DNA of 64,000 nt from Lepas anatifera. Its lineage: Eukaryota > Arthropoda > Thecostraca > Lepadidae. The stretch spans positions 2,115,001 through 2,179,000 of the forward strand of contig JAOTON010000896.1 of assembly GCA_034440635.1 (NCBI GenBank), given 5' to 3'. The notes beneath the pieces are model-generated. The model saw only the letters and a list, made by a program, of their open reading frames with translations, searched no databases and was not told the origin of the DNA. Both the position numbers and the translations under genes were made by a program. Positions within the stretch are counted from its first letter, which is position 1. Each line of letters opens with the position of its first letter. Below, piece after piece: positions 37,323 through 48,184 of the stretch.

Positions 37323-39580
37323 GGTAAGAGCATGACTCCACACTAAATCTCGTGCCCTCTGTGAAAGACCGACTTAGGGTGCTGCTTAGTTCAGCTGAAG
37401 GACCTTAGACCAGCTCGGGGACCCGGACTTTTCCTGACACAGCCGTTGCGCCGCCCCTGGCCTCTAGCACTCCTATTCAAAGAAGATGCAAAGGGACAGA
37501 TAGTCAAATCTTGACTAAGCCGATCATAAAAATGCCGCGAATAGAACTATCATTACTTATGGGTCGGGAAAATATTTTGTGAGGGCAAAAGTGGTATGAT
37601 CCGAGCTGACCCCTCCCCCTCCCCGCCCAGTTTCTCTCAATTTCTAAATCAGGGGGTCCTGATCCCTAACCCCCGGGATATCCACCCATGCGCGCAATCA
37701 TGCAGAAAAGGGTGGTTTAAAGGTGTTGAGTGCGATACATGTTGCATTAGGGCATCCTAGGGCTGAAAGGGAGGGGGAATCGTCAAAACAGGGCGCCCAA
37801 CCACAAAATTGAGGGCGGCCGGAGGCAAATGAGAATGGTCCATGTTGAGGTGGGGCGCCACGAGGCTGTAAAATAGCAGACACTTCTCCCCGCGATCACC
37901 GCTGCTTCTCCCGTGCTGCCTGCCGCTGACGCCCTTCGCTCCGCCCGCTGCTCGCCTCGCGCGGTTCTACCTGCGCGCCGTCGCGTTTCGGCCCGCTCTG
38001 TGGGGCTGGATGGATGGGACGTGCATCATTCTGGGCTGTCATCACTCATCCCTGTACGTCTTAAGACTTCATACGTGTACCTATTCATGTTATCCTAAGT
38101 TTGTGTACAGGCATGTTGCCCGTGAATGTGAGAACATGTATGGGTACATAAAGGCGGCCAATCGGGCACTATGGGCCAATATGCCAATAGTGGAGAAGGG
38201 GCGAACAATCATGCTGAAGAGGGCGACCAGAAGTAGACGAGGGTGGTCCATGTTGCAGTTGGGCGCCCCAGGGCTGAAAGGCGGTGGCTAATCATAGGCA
38301 CCCAATCGCAAAGAAGAGGGCGGTCAGTAATCGATGAGGACGGTCCATGTTCACGTGGCGCGCCCAATAGTATGCCAGGGGAAGCTGGTTCGAAATTAAG
38401 GGTGGCTAAGAGTGAACAAAGTCAAATTAAAATGGTATTTTCATTGCGTTTTGGTCTAGCATTGGTGTTTTGTACCCAAAGTGTCGCCAACTGCGGGCGC
38501 CTTCGGCGCCCGAAATCGGCTGTCAGTCCTTGGGTCCTAATGGGGACGACAGCCCCTTTGCCCCCTGGACCTGTCGCTGTAGTGACCACAGGATACCTAA
38601 AAAATAATATGGGGTCGGTTGTGAATGCAGTGTCATGAGATAATGGTAGGGGCTTGGTCGCGACGCATATGGGCTCGGGAAGGATAAGTGACGATTGCTT
38701 TACAGAGGGCCCGCAACTACGAGGCATGGGGGCCCGGGGACGGCCACAGAGACACTCTGCCAGAGCTCGGCTCATTATTACGGTATTCCGCAAGGGGACC
38801 CAGTTGGGCAAGGCCGCCCGTAATGTGGTAGGGGATCCGACCCCATCTTCAGAGACCCGGTTTGACTAGGGACACTTGATTATGATAAGTGACCCTCTAT
38901 GACTTTAGGAGCGTGGGACTATGTAAAGGGATCAGCTTGTGACTATATGGTGCTTGATAGGCATCGCAGGCATAGGAGCGTCCAGAATATTGAGGGTGAG
39001 GGCAACATGTGTTTTCAAGTAATTTTTTCCACTTAACATGATGGGGCTAATGCTAAACATATTGCTTATTTGGGGGAAGGGGTGTCATGGCCCCCTGGCC
39101 CCTGTTCCTACGCCTATGATAGTTATCATGGAAAAAATTTTATTGGACGAGGGAACAGGGTTATGCTATTATCGGGGAGCCTGGTTGTGACCACCGGAAG
39201 CCACGACTCTGGATTGGTGGGATATTTCCGAACGTTGGCGGGGCTTGCTTGGATTCCACCAAAGATGTGGAAAGCTGCACCCATTGACAATGATGTAGCC
39301 CACCTTTTCTCTGTACACATGATTTTTGGCGCAATTGCTCATTGCTCGGGGATTTGCATGGGACTATCATTACGGGGCTAGCGTCGCTGTAGTGGCAGAA
39401 GTGGAAGCTGCTAACTGAACTTGGCAAAGTTGCTTTGTTTATTTCCCGCAACAAAAGTCTCGTTGCCATAGCAATTATAACATCCCAATCGTCAGCTGGC
39501 GCGACAGTGAACGTGCACGTTTTGCAGAATAAGGGAATTTTTGCACGGAAAGCGTTTACTTTACCCTCGTTCTGTTAGAA
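37323..39580. other. minisatellite remnant, then no recognisable gene
   Basis: About 37384-37424 is the continuation of the 19-bp minisatellite. About 37790-38400 contains loosely repeated GAGGGCGGYC / GGTCCATGTT / GGGCGCCCCAGGGCTG words, a possible old tandem repeat. Other open frames are unsupported. Confidence 0.4.
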
Positions 39581-39672
39581 TTTATCCTGACTTCAGGAGT
39601 GTCAGGATAAAAATGTCACCATAAAAATGTCATCATAAATTCAACGTCGTAGAATCGTGTCAGGCTAAGCGG
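39581..39672. repeat. TTATCCTGAC inverted-repeat element, second locus
   Basis: TTTATCCTGAC (39581-39591) pairs with GTCAGGATAAA (39601-39611). The far end (inverted) reads CCGCTTAGCCTGACACGATT, matching the start of the 23641 locus, and GTAGAATCG matches its flank. It lies just 3' of a LINE. Confidence 0.65.
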
Positions 39673-39823
39673 AAATATTCATTATGTGTGAGCCCATCGA
39701 AAGATACACAGGAGGCAGTACATTGTAAAGTACCTCAATAAAATGGACTAGATCCTAAATCAGGCATAAAAGTAAAATAAGAATAAAGATCACTGCACAC
39801 CACACAACCAAGACGGGATATTA

Positions 39824-41020
39824 CTACATCGGCTCTGCCGGTAGCTGTTTGATATAAGCACGTGTCTGAGCCATGAATTGAGTGTATGTGCACCTGAAAG
39901 GATCAGCATGGGGGCATGCAGCTACGAAAGCGTTAAAAGCTCCAGGTGCACGGCAGAACAGACCGCGCTTGACCGTGTCTACTCTCCCTAACGGCACATG
40001 CAGCAAGGTTTCCGTCATTGCACGAGTGTATCGTGACGGCACGTGCAGTGAAAAGCTCCCGAGCAGTAGGGCGAGTCAGTCCTGGCAGTGATAATTTTGT
40101 GCACGAACGAAATATCCTACTGAATCCTGCAGTTGGCGAGCGACTCCATTTTAAAGCATGCCAAAAGATCGGAATAGGCCAAGGACTGTGCGTGTCGGAA
40201 TGAAACTGATGATAGCCAAATTAGAAACTTGTGCTGTATTTTTTCGAGTCTGTCTAGGTGAGTCTTGGCAGCTCCTCCCAAACGATACATCCGTATTCCA
40301 AAATAGACCTAATGTTGCCAAAATACGCCGCCAACATCGGCTCTGGTTTGAATTTTTATCTCCATCTCAGTCAGAATTTTCATCTCCCCCACTGGGTGAC
40401 CTGTTTGGAGTGATCTTATCATCAAGCCGAGTGCCCTATTTGCCTTGCTGACAACCTGATCAATGTGATTTGCGAAAGTTAATTTGGAATCTAGCCACAC
40501 GCCGAGATCACGTACAGAAGTAACTTTTTCTAATGGAATGTTTTGAATTTTGTAAGTGACCAGAATTTGTTGGCGTTTTAGAGTCATTGTAAATGATTTA
40601 AATTTTTCCGGGTTCAACTGAAGGTTCCAAGCGCGAGACCAATCAGCTAAAGCATTGAGGTCGGCCTGAAGAAGTTCGGTGTCCGCTAAAGAGGTAATCT
40701 GGTGGTAGAGCTTGACGGCATCAGCAAATAACAGACAGTTTGTCTTGATTTTTGAGGCTAGGTCATTGACGAACAGGGCGAACAGCAATGGTGATAGAAT
40801 CCCGCCTTCTGGTGTTCCAAAGCGTACAGGTGTCCATTCAGAAAATTTTCCATATACAATTACACGCTGTTTTCGGTTAACCAAATATGAAGAGAGCCAA
40901 TTTAGAGCTGAACCGGTTATTTTGTACGAATGTCTTAACTTGTATATCAGGAGTCTGTGGTTAACGCTCTGGAACACTGCTGTGTAGTCCGTGTATATGA
41001 CATCTGTTTGAATTTTGGAG
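39824..41020 (-). pseudogene. CR1/L2-like LINE reverse transcriptase, 3' part
   Basis: On the minus strand the open frame 41118-40309 encodes the core and tail of a non-LTR reverse transcriptase, which copies its own RNA at a nicked genomic site. Visible motifs: VIYTDYTAVFQSVNHRLL (motif A region; the second Asp position is changed), RFGTPEGGILSPLLFALFVNDL (motif B), LLFADAVKLYHQ (motif C, FADD changed to FADA), and a VRDLGVWLDSKLTFANHIDQ tail. After a frame change it continues as SILEYGCIVW and GGAAKTHLDR. The conserved C-terminal piece is RVDTVKRGLFCRAPGAFNAF in frame 40042-39824. Loss of catalytic Asp residues and several stops make it dead. Its upstream half lies at 41944-42118, beyond an inserted TTAA element. 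Confidence 0.88.
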
Positions 41021-41943
41021 TTAACACCCGCACTGGAGGGGGGTCTGGCACTAACGCGCACTGGAGGGGGGCCTGGTAGGCCCCCTAAGATCTCGGAAAC
41101 TAAGAGGGTTAGAAACACACCATTTGGTAGGTGGGTGGGGGCTATGGTGATCTACATGATGACCAATTTTCATAGACCTAGGTCAATATCTTCAAGGACA
41201 AACGAGGTTGTAAAGGCCAAATATTGGCCATGCTGGTATCGATTGATAAATGCTGTGATTATGCGGGAAAATGGACGGAATAAGCTAAAGGCGGACAAGT
41301 TTCATAGAGAAGAGGTCTCATAGAGGCTTCCCCATAACTTTTGGGTCAAGGTCATTCAAGGTCATTGACCTTTAAGGTCACCATATGGTGTACTACTTAT
41401 TATTTACACTTTGACTAACACTGTAGCCACTGTTTGGCGGGAAATGAGGATTGACCTTTCCCAATGACCTTTGACCGTGACCTTTGACCTTGACCTTTGT
41501 ATTGGGGTACCATACCGATGACGTCATAGCATAATATATGTCAAACGGGGTAACGTCATTTGGCCGGACGCACAGTGGTCAGTGACCTTGAAAGTGCAGA
41601 TATGACCTTGACCTGTGACCTTTGACCTTGACCTTGACTTTCATGTGAAGTGACCTTGACATATAGCCCCGCTTATATGACGTTATGACGGCACCACTCG
41701 GTCTTCAATGCAAGCTAACTGGTCCGACCGCGCGTTTACGGCGATCTCAAAATGCAGTTCTGACTTTGAAAGCCTATAAGTCAAAAAAATTTATCCGATT
41801 TTCAAAAATTCTTCACCAATCGACGCGCTATTAAATTCTGTTAAATTTAGCCAGGTTTCGTTTTTCGGCTACAAGCGGTTCTCCGGCCACCTTGGAAAAA
41901 CAAGTGGGGGGCCTCCGAGGCCCCCCTCCAGTGCGCGTGTTAA
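41021..41943 (+). mobile_element. TTAA-flanked non-autonomous element, full copy (subfamily A), inside a LINE
   Basis: A 923-bp element with TTAA at 41021-41024 and 41940-41943. Two left heads lie 30 bp apart (TTAA 41021, CTAA 41051). The inner head, CGCGCACTGGAGGGGGGCCT, is identical to the inverted right end; the outer head matches less well. The interior has about 17 TGACCT/AGGTCA hexamers by eye, mostly at 41340-41660, often as TTGACCTTGACC or AAGGTCA. No transposase is encoded. It interrupts a minus-strand LINE reverse transcriptase between the GFVPRKSCDTNL and VIYTDYTAVFQSV motifs, so it inserted after the LINE. Confidence 0.93.
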
Positions 41944-42118
41944 CGGACTTCCACGCAATTTTCATGAGAGAAGCTAAATTTGTATCGCAGGATTTACGTG
42001 GAACAAACCCATGCTGATTTGGAGCCAAAACTGGGAGGACATGCGGTAGAAGGGCGTCACATACTCAACGTTCCAGAATTTTTCCAAACAGTGGGGTGAA
42101 CGAGATCGAGCGATAATT
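41944..42118 (-). pseudogene. CR1/L2-like LINE reverse transcriptase, 5' remnant
   Basis: The minus frame gives an RT fingers/palm segment: YRSIS near 42110, then PLFGKIL and APNQHGFVPRKSCDTNLASL. This is the region just upstream of the 39824-41020 segment. It has stops and a frame change. The 5' part of the element (endonuclease) is absent; similarity stops near 42118, where satellite-type DNA begins. Confidence 0.82.
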
Positions 42119-42129
42119 ACAAGCCAGTT

Positions 42130-43660
42130 TTCGAGCAGGGACGGCGGATTCCAGGGTGCAAGTGGTGCAGTTGCACCACTCGATTTTTTTCAAGTAGTGC
42201 AAAAGTATCTTTTGCACCACTTGTTTTGGCTTTGTCCAGGAGGCGCCCCCCCCCAGGCCTCAGCCGGCGCCCCCGGCCGGCCAGAGAAAATCAAGCCTAA
42301 TTACCGCCTACCTGAAGAGGTAGGATCCTCTGTAAAAAAGACATTTTCATACATGAATGACGCACTTTGACATCAAAACTGCACCCTGGAAAGCAAAAGG
42401 CGCCCCCCTTGAGTAAAGGCGCCCCTCTGGATAGCATAGGCGCCCTTGAAAAGCGTAGGCGCCTCCTGGAGAGCTGAGGCGCCTCCGAAGAAGAGAAACG
42501 GCGCCCCTAGATATCACATGTGCCCTCTGGTTAGCACAGACACCCCTTGACAGCAAAAGGCGCCCCCGCAGAGAAAAGGCGCCCCCTGGACAACATAGGC
42601 GCCCTTTGATAAGAAAGCACCCCCTGGAGAGATAAGAGAGAAACCCCCCGCCCCTCCCGAGAACAACGGCGGCAGGGACGGCGGATTCCGCAGGACAGGG
42701 TGTGCAGTTGCACACCTTGAAAAAATGATGGTGTACAATAGTATATTTTTGCACACCTGGTTTTGACCTCGTACGGGGAGGCCCTCACGGATTTGGGTGG
42801 CACCCCCGGATTTTGCCGGCGCCCCCGGCCGGTCAAGAGAAAATCAGACACATCGCCTGTCTGAAGGGGTAGTACCCTCTGTGTAAAATAAAATACACTT
42901 TCAAATATGAATGGCGCCCCTGACATCAAAGCTGCACCCTGGACAGCAAAAGGTGCCCACCCCTTGAGTAAAAGCGCCCCTCTGGATAGCAAAGGCGACC
43001 TCTAGACAGCAGAGGCGCCCCTGGACAGAAAAAGGCACTCCCAATTGAGGAGTAACGACGCCCCTGAATAGCATAGGCGCCCTCTGGTTAGCACAGGCAC
43101 TCCTGTATACTAAGAGGCGCCCCCTCCCCATAGAGCAAAGGCACCCCTCTGGATATCATAAGCTCCCTTTAATAGCAATCGCGCTCCCTGGACAGCAGGG
43201 GCGCCCTCTGGATAGGATAGGCACCCCCAAAACAGCAAATACGCCCTTTGATACCAAAAGCGCCCCATGGACAGAACACACCCTCTAGATAGCATAGGCA
43301 CCCCTGGACGGCAGAGACGCCCCTAAAGAAGAGCAACGGCACCCCGGGATAGCATATGCGCCCCTGGTTAGCACAGGCATCCCTGGACAGCAAAAGGCGG
43401 CCCCCGCCCCCTGAGTAAAGGATCCGGGTCTCTGGATAGCATAGGTGTCCCTGGATAGCGCAGGCGCCTCCTGGACAGCAGAGACGCCTCCGAAGAAGAT
43501 CAACGGCGCCCCTTGATATCATATGCACCCCCTGGTTAGCACAGGCATCCCTGGATAGCAAAAGGTGCCCCCCCCGAGAGCAAAGGCGCCCCCTCTGGAA
43601 AGAATAAGCACCCATGGATAGGAAAGGTGCCCCCTGGAGAGGACAGCAGAACATTTTTTA
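42130..43660. repeat. 21-bp minisatellite with duplicated 540-bp block
   Basis: Two arrays (about 42350-42630 and 42910-43660) are built of units of about 20-21 bp resembling ATAGGCGCCCCTGGACAGCAA. Each array is preceded by a related 200-bp non-repeat leader. GGGACGGCGGATTCC starts near 42140 and again near 42674. Both leaders carry a ...GCAGTTGCACACC / GCAGTTGCACCAC string and GGCGCCCCCGGCCGG. The leader plus array is therefore a larger unit of about 535-540 bp. Minus-strand open frames (for example 42754-42347 and 43654-43169) are heptapeptide-like translations of the 21-bp unit. Confidence 0.9.
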
Positions 43661-43944
43661 AGGAAAACTCAGTGGAGGGGGGGCGGTAGAGATTTTCTTG
43701 TGCTGGCCATTATAATGTCTTCGGGGGATCAAACCCCCATTTGGAGGGGGCGTTAATAAAATTTAGACGTGCAAGTGTTAAAAAATGTCTCCTAATTTTT
43801 GTTATTCCATATTCTAAAGATTACAGATGCTGCCCAGGACTTGCGGGATTTTTTCAACGGAAAAAGGCCAAACCGGGTTTGCGAAAAGGCCAAAAGGGTC
43901 AAATTGTATTTGCACTAAAAAATAGTTTTTTCATAAATTTCGTC
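43661..43944. other. no recognisable gene
   Basis: G-run-rich then AT-rich DNA. A short GGGGGATCAAACCCCC inverted motif lies near 43723-43738. No supported gene. Confidence 0.4.
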
Positions 43945-44285
43945 CAAGTTCTTCCCAGTACGGCTGTTGGAGTCTGAGTCTCATTGAAGTCCTCAAGGGA
44001 CTTGTCACGGAGACCCCGACCCCACCACCCGAACGAGTAACGCCCACAATGAAGGGTTGATTTAGAAGCCAAAGTTTAACCTCCCACAAAGCACAGGGAT
44101 GGCCGCCTCGCTCAGGTCACCCTCTCATCAGTCAGTTACCAGCCGACCTACGTCGGGCAAACGATTGAGCGCCGGAGCGTCTCAGGGGAACCGATCTCAA
44201 GCCTGGACATGCACTGCCACTGCATGCTTCTCAGCAGCGGGCCGGAGCCCGACGCTCTACCAACTGAGTTACCGGGGCGGCCAAA
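43945..44285 (-). mobile_element. tRNA-derived SINE
   Basis: On the minus strand the right end is a tRNA-like head. GCCCCGGTAACTCAGTTGG (A box TAACTCAGTTGG) is followed by TAGAGCGTCGGGCTC, with a degenerate B-box region further in. The body continues to about 43945 and is shared with 9672-9840 and 60252-60460. SINEs are short pol III-transcribed elements mobilised by a partner LINE. No A-rich tail is certain; the body ends near an AT-rich stretch at about 43920-43945. Confidence 0.8.
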
Positions 44286-45302
44286 TGGCCAAATAAATAC
44301 CACAAAAGCCATATTTGAGGCTAAAACGAACCCTACCGGGTGTCATAAACCCACAGAAAAAGGACAGAGCACTCTTGTATCACTGCAGTGAACAGTGCTC
44401 TGTATAAAACTAAATGTTGATAATTTGATATTGACTTGACGATATATTTTTAGCACACTGCCCATCTCATAAGAAGGCAGGAGTCCCCTTCCAATCCCGT
44501 GTGGCGACCCAATTATTTTATCCACATAACTAAACAATTTTTTAGCATCATCAATTATCTTGGTCGCACCACTCCCCGCTAACATTTGATATCTTCCTGC
44601 TTTTTCTGTGAATTGTTTGCTCTTGAACAGTGACGGATCCATAGGCAGATCCAGGATTGCCAATCGGAGGGGAGCACCTTCCCGGGGGCGCCATCCGGAG
44701 CAGGGCGCGCCACTTTCGACCGGAAAAACCTACCAGGTGGGCGTAAAATCCTATCGGTGAGCACCGATTTTCGCATCCTGGGGGAGAGTGGGAAGCGCCA
44801 CTTCAGGCGAGTGCCATCGACCTTTCAGGGGGCGCCGTGACCATTTCAGGGGGCGCCGAGGATCGATCGGGGGGCTGCATCTGCCCCTCCCCTTTGCCCC
44901 CTGGATCCGCGTATGGGCGGATCTAGAATTTTAGTAAGGTGGGGGGGGAACGCGGAGCCTCAAAGTGGGCACTTTACCATCAACTTTTCACCCAAAGGGC
45001 GCCTATGGTATTCGGTTTTCGGTTGCCATCATTTTGGTGGATCGTATTTTTAACAACGTCCTATCCCACCCTCTCCCAGCCATAACAGTTTGTACCAGCC
45101 AAGCAAGATGCCTATTTGGTGTGATATTTGAAACAATGAATTGCTAAACAGTTCAGTCCACACTTTTTTCGGCACCTCTTGAAAAATCTGTAACTGCCAC
45201 TAGGTCATGGAGAAATTCAAGACACTTGGGAAGATGCAACAGCTGAACATAAAGGTATATATCTGAGGATTTTTCTATTAGTGAAGACGGGTTAAGTTTA
45301 TT
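44286..45302. other. no recognisable gene; C/G-rich repeat remnant
   Basis: About 44640-44950 has repeated GGGGGCGCCR words between two GGATCC-containing strings (GGCAGATCCAGGATT and CCCCTGGATCCGC/GGCGGATCTAGAATT). It may be a degraded small element related to the GGATCCGCC strings near 6000, 8035 and 9015. Confidence 0.35.
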
Positions 45303-46507
45303 TTAACCCTTGCCCCGGTGGCGGGTACGAGCCACCTTCGCCATGGTGGGGGGGGCTAAAAAGACCCCCCCACGATCTCAAAAACTAAGAGAGCTAGAAA
45401 AAAGCGCAAAACGGCAATCGAAAGCTCTTCGAAAATGATATCGAAAATACTTCGGTCATTTTTCTTGTCAGGTCAATATCAAGGACACCAGAGGTCAAAA
45501 TAGGCCAAAATCGCTAATATGAGGTGTACTAAGAAAACCTCATATATCTCAGAAACTATGATAGCTAGAAACATTTTTCTAACACCATTCGAAAGCTCTT
45601 GAGATGCGCTTTCATTACAGTGGCATTCATTTTCGTGTCAGGTCAAAGCCTAGGGGAGCTACAGGTCACTAAATATTGGGCATATTCTTGGGAATGTCCA
45701 TAGCCACCCATGCATAAGGGCGTTTACTTTTTCGCTAATAGCTTCCAAACCAAACAAGATACAGCCATAGTTTATGCACCATTGCAATCCTCTCGTCAAT
45801 ACAAATCGAATGATATATGGTATTGCTATGCCAGGTCAAATTTAAGAATTTGACCTGACCCAGGTCAACGGTCTGACCCAACTTGACCTGGTATAGTCAT
45901 GATGTATATCATTTGACTTCCAGTGACTATACAAACACTTTGGTGACAAAATAATAGCTCTATCTTAGTTTATTCAAAATTTATAGAGAAAAACACCAAA
46001 AAATGCTTATTTGACCTAAGGTGACCTTTTAAAGGTCACAAGTCAAAAATTTTGGTATCAGCTTCAGAAATGGGCTAAGAGCAAGTCGCAACCGATGTTT
46101 GAAGTTGATTCCATCCATACTTACTGAGAAAAGCTCATTTCGTGATTTTCCCCATGCATTGTCAATGGGGAGGTCATGCTCTGCACATGACCTTAGGTCA
46201 CCAATATCAAAAATCCCGGAACAAATGTTGTAGCTCCTGGTGGGCCCAAGATGTGGTATGAGTTTCATCTTGATCGATTAACCCTTCTTTTAGTTATGCC
46301 GTCCTAAGTATTTTTGAGGTGAGGTCACTTCACCTGACCTGGTGACCTGACCTGATATGACCTTGAGCCAAAATTTTCAGGAAAGATGTAAAAATGATGA
46401 AGAAACAGCTAGACCAAGTTTGGCGGCGCTGCGCGCCGCCGTTTTTTGGTCACTTCGGAAAAACCCGAGGGGGGTCTAAAAAGACCCCCCACCCGGGCGA
46501 AGGTTAA
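45303..46507 (+). mobile_element. TTAA-flanked non-autonomous element, full copy (1.2 kb)
   Basis: A 1205-bp element with TTAA at 45303-45306 and 46504-46507. The inverted right end is TTAACCTTCGCCCGGGTGGG, followed by the GGTCTTTTTAGACC palindromic block. The left end has a first head at the TTAA and a second, CCACCTTCGCCATGGTGGGG, about 28 bp inside. The right half aligns with 51193-52044 and 8379-8757 (GGCGCTGCGCGCCGCC, CATGACCTCCCCATTG, GATATTGGTGACC). AGGTCA/TGACCT words occur throughout, including back-to-back ACCTGACCTGGTGACCTGAC near 46335-46355. Confidence 0.9.
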
Positions 46508-47221
46508 TATCAAATATGATAAGCATCATTTTGCCTTTCCACGTGGCCAAGATTCGTAAGATAATGGTGAGAGGACATTGAAAATAATCGCAGCGAGTGT
46601 GAACCTGGCCTGTGCGCTGTCCAAGAAAATTACCTCAGCGGAAAAGCTTTAAGTTGTAGGAAACACAAACCGGACTTTAACCCACATTATTAATTGCTCC
46701 TAAAAATAATGTTTGAACCAGATGGCAGACTCAAGGAGATATAAGGGAAGTTGAAACGTTAAGATAAACACAGAATGAGGTATGTGGGCATTTTCCATCG
46801 ACCCTTATCTATATTATTCAATTCAATGGATTGCCAGCTGGTCGGGTCAGGATTGCCAGCTGGTCGGGTCACTCTTCGGGTGCTCCGCGCTTCATGTCAC
46901 TTAAAAAAGTAATTTTAGCGTTTCCTCTTGCAATTGTTCATTTTTCATGTAGTTAAGCCTTCTCTGGCTGCGGTGTAGGAATCTGAAGAAGATCGGCAGT
47001 GCGGCTTGTGAGGTATGTTTGAGATTAACTGATATGGACAAGAAAATATTCCGAGGATAAGTGTCGAAATACGTGCGGCAAACCCGACGCATTGAAGAAA
47101 ACTGCCTCGGAACTCATCAGAAATTTTACTGTAAAAACGTGACGTTGTGCGGCAGGTGCCATCATTTTCCGTGTCACTTTAATGCTGAAAATACGGCACC
47201 ACTAGCCAAAAGAAGCATAAA
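46508..47221. other. possible 5' UTR of the CR1-like LINE at its right
   Basis: No coding feature. A 24-bp string GATTGCCAGCTGGTCGGGTC is tandemly repeated at about 46831-46870. The 5' boundary of the LINE cannot be placed. Confidence 0.35.
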
Positions 47222-48172
47222 ATGTTTAGATTAAATATGTGCCTGTTCATCATTGTTTTTACCATCATGTTGCATAAAGCTATTGTCAGTGACCCTACGC
47301 TACCATCTGCACAATTCCGAATTGATGCAGTCTGCCTTGGAAGAAAGGAGTTGTTAAGAACATTTGGCACAAGCTGCTCTATTTTTGTCGATGTACTTAA
47401 ACATATGCAAAAGAAACGGCAGCGAAGCAAGCAAGTCAACCTCTATCTGATCTCCCTATTGCTATCTAACTCTTTTGCACCTGAGCCTAACCCGGGTCCT
47501 TTGAATTCTCACCAAACATCTGTCCCAGAGCTCTCCCAATCGGTGAGGCAGTGTGGAACGTGCGATAACACAGTGCAATGGAATACAAGAGTGGTCTGTT
47601 GCAACGAGTGTGGTCAGTGGTATCATGCACGTTGTCAGTTTATCGATACGAGTCGTTTGCACCAAGACGATATGTGGTGCTGCGCCGTCTGCGACAATCG
47701 AAATAGTCAAACACTTTTCGAATTCCCAGAAGATGACACGACCTCCGAACTTCTGGCCACCTCGCTTCTGACACCTAGCAGAGGTTCTATTGGAAGACCT
47801 ATCCATGCCTCTACTCCGGTACGCACAAACCAGTCACCCAAGAGAGACCATCGTCCACTGCGAGTCCTGAACTTAAATCTACAATCAGCAACCGGAAAGA
47901 AACCAGAAATTATTCACCTAATAGATAGTGTAAGACCTGATATTGTTATGGCTACTGAGACCTGGCTTGACTCTATCCAGACGGATGCGGAAATTTTCCC
48001 AGACACCTACAAAGTATATCGCAAGGACAGAAATCGACATGGGGGAGGAGTGCTGTTGGCGGTGAAGAACACTTTGGATAGCTACCATGTGCCCGAGCTA
48101 CAGGAGGACTGCGAGCTTATTTGGGTGAAGTTGAAGCTGAAAGGAAAGAGAACCCCATACCTATGCGCCTAA
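47222..48172 (+). pseudogene. CR1-like ORF, part 1: 2A-like motif, PHD finger, endonuclease start
   Basis: 316 codons from an ATG. Residues 6-20 and 73-82 are hydrophobic. PEPNPGP at 87-93 keeps the Glu and NPGP of the ribosome-skipping 2A consensus but lacks its Asp. A C4HC3 PHD-like finger spans 111-157 (CGTC, CNEC, H135/C138, CAVC); such fingers bind chromatin or other proteins. The APE-type endonuclease, which nicks the target DNA, begins near 213 (RVLNLNLQS with Asn 219; ATETWLDS with catalytic Glu 246). The frame stops at a TAA where the family expects continuation. The same frame resumes immediately at 48173, so a single nonsense change separates parts 1 and 2. Known sea-urchin, mollusc and amphioxus CR1 elements share this layout. 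Confidence 0.9.
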
Positions 48173-48184
48173 TATCGACCCAAT

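Noticed and set aside
40712..40987. Plus-strand frame at the 40-kb LINE
   Set aside because: Antisense to recognisable reverse-transcriptase motifs.
42347..43654. Long minus-strand open frames as a repetitive secreted or structural protein
   Set aside because: They are translations of a 21-bp minisatellite, shift frame repeatedly, and have no stable start, signal peptide or splice context.
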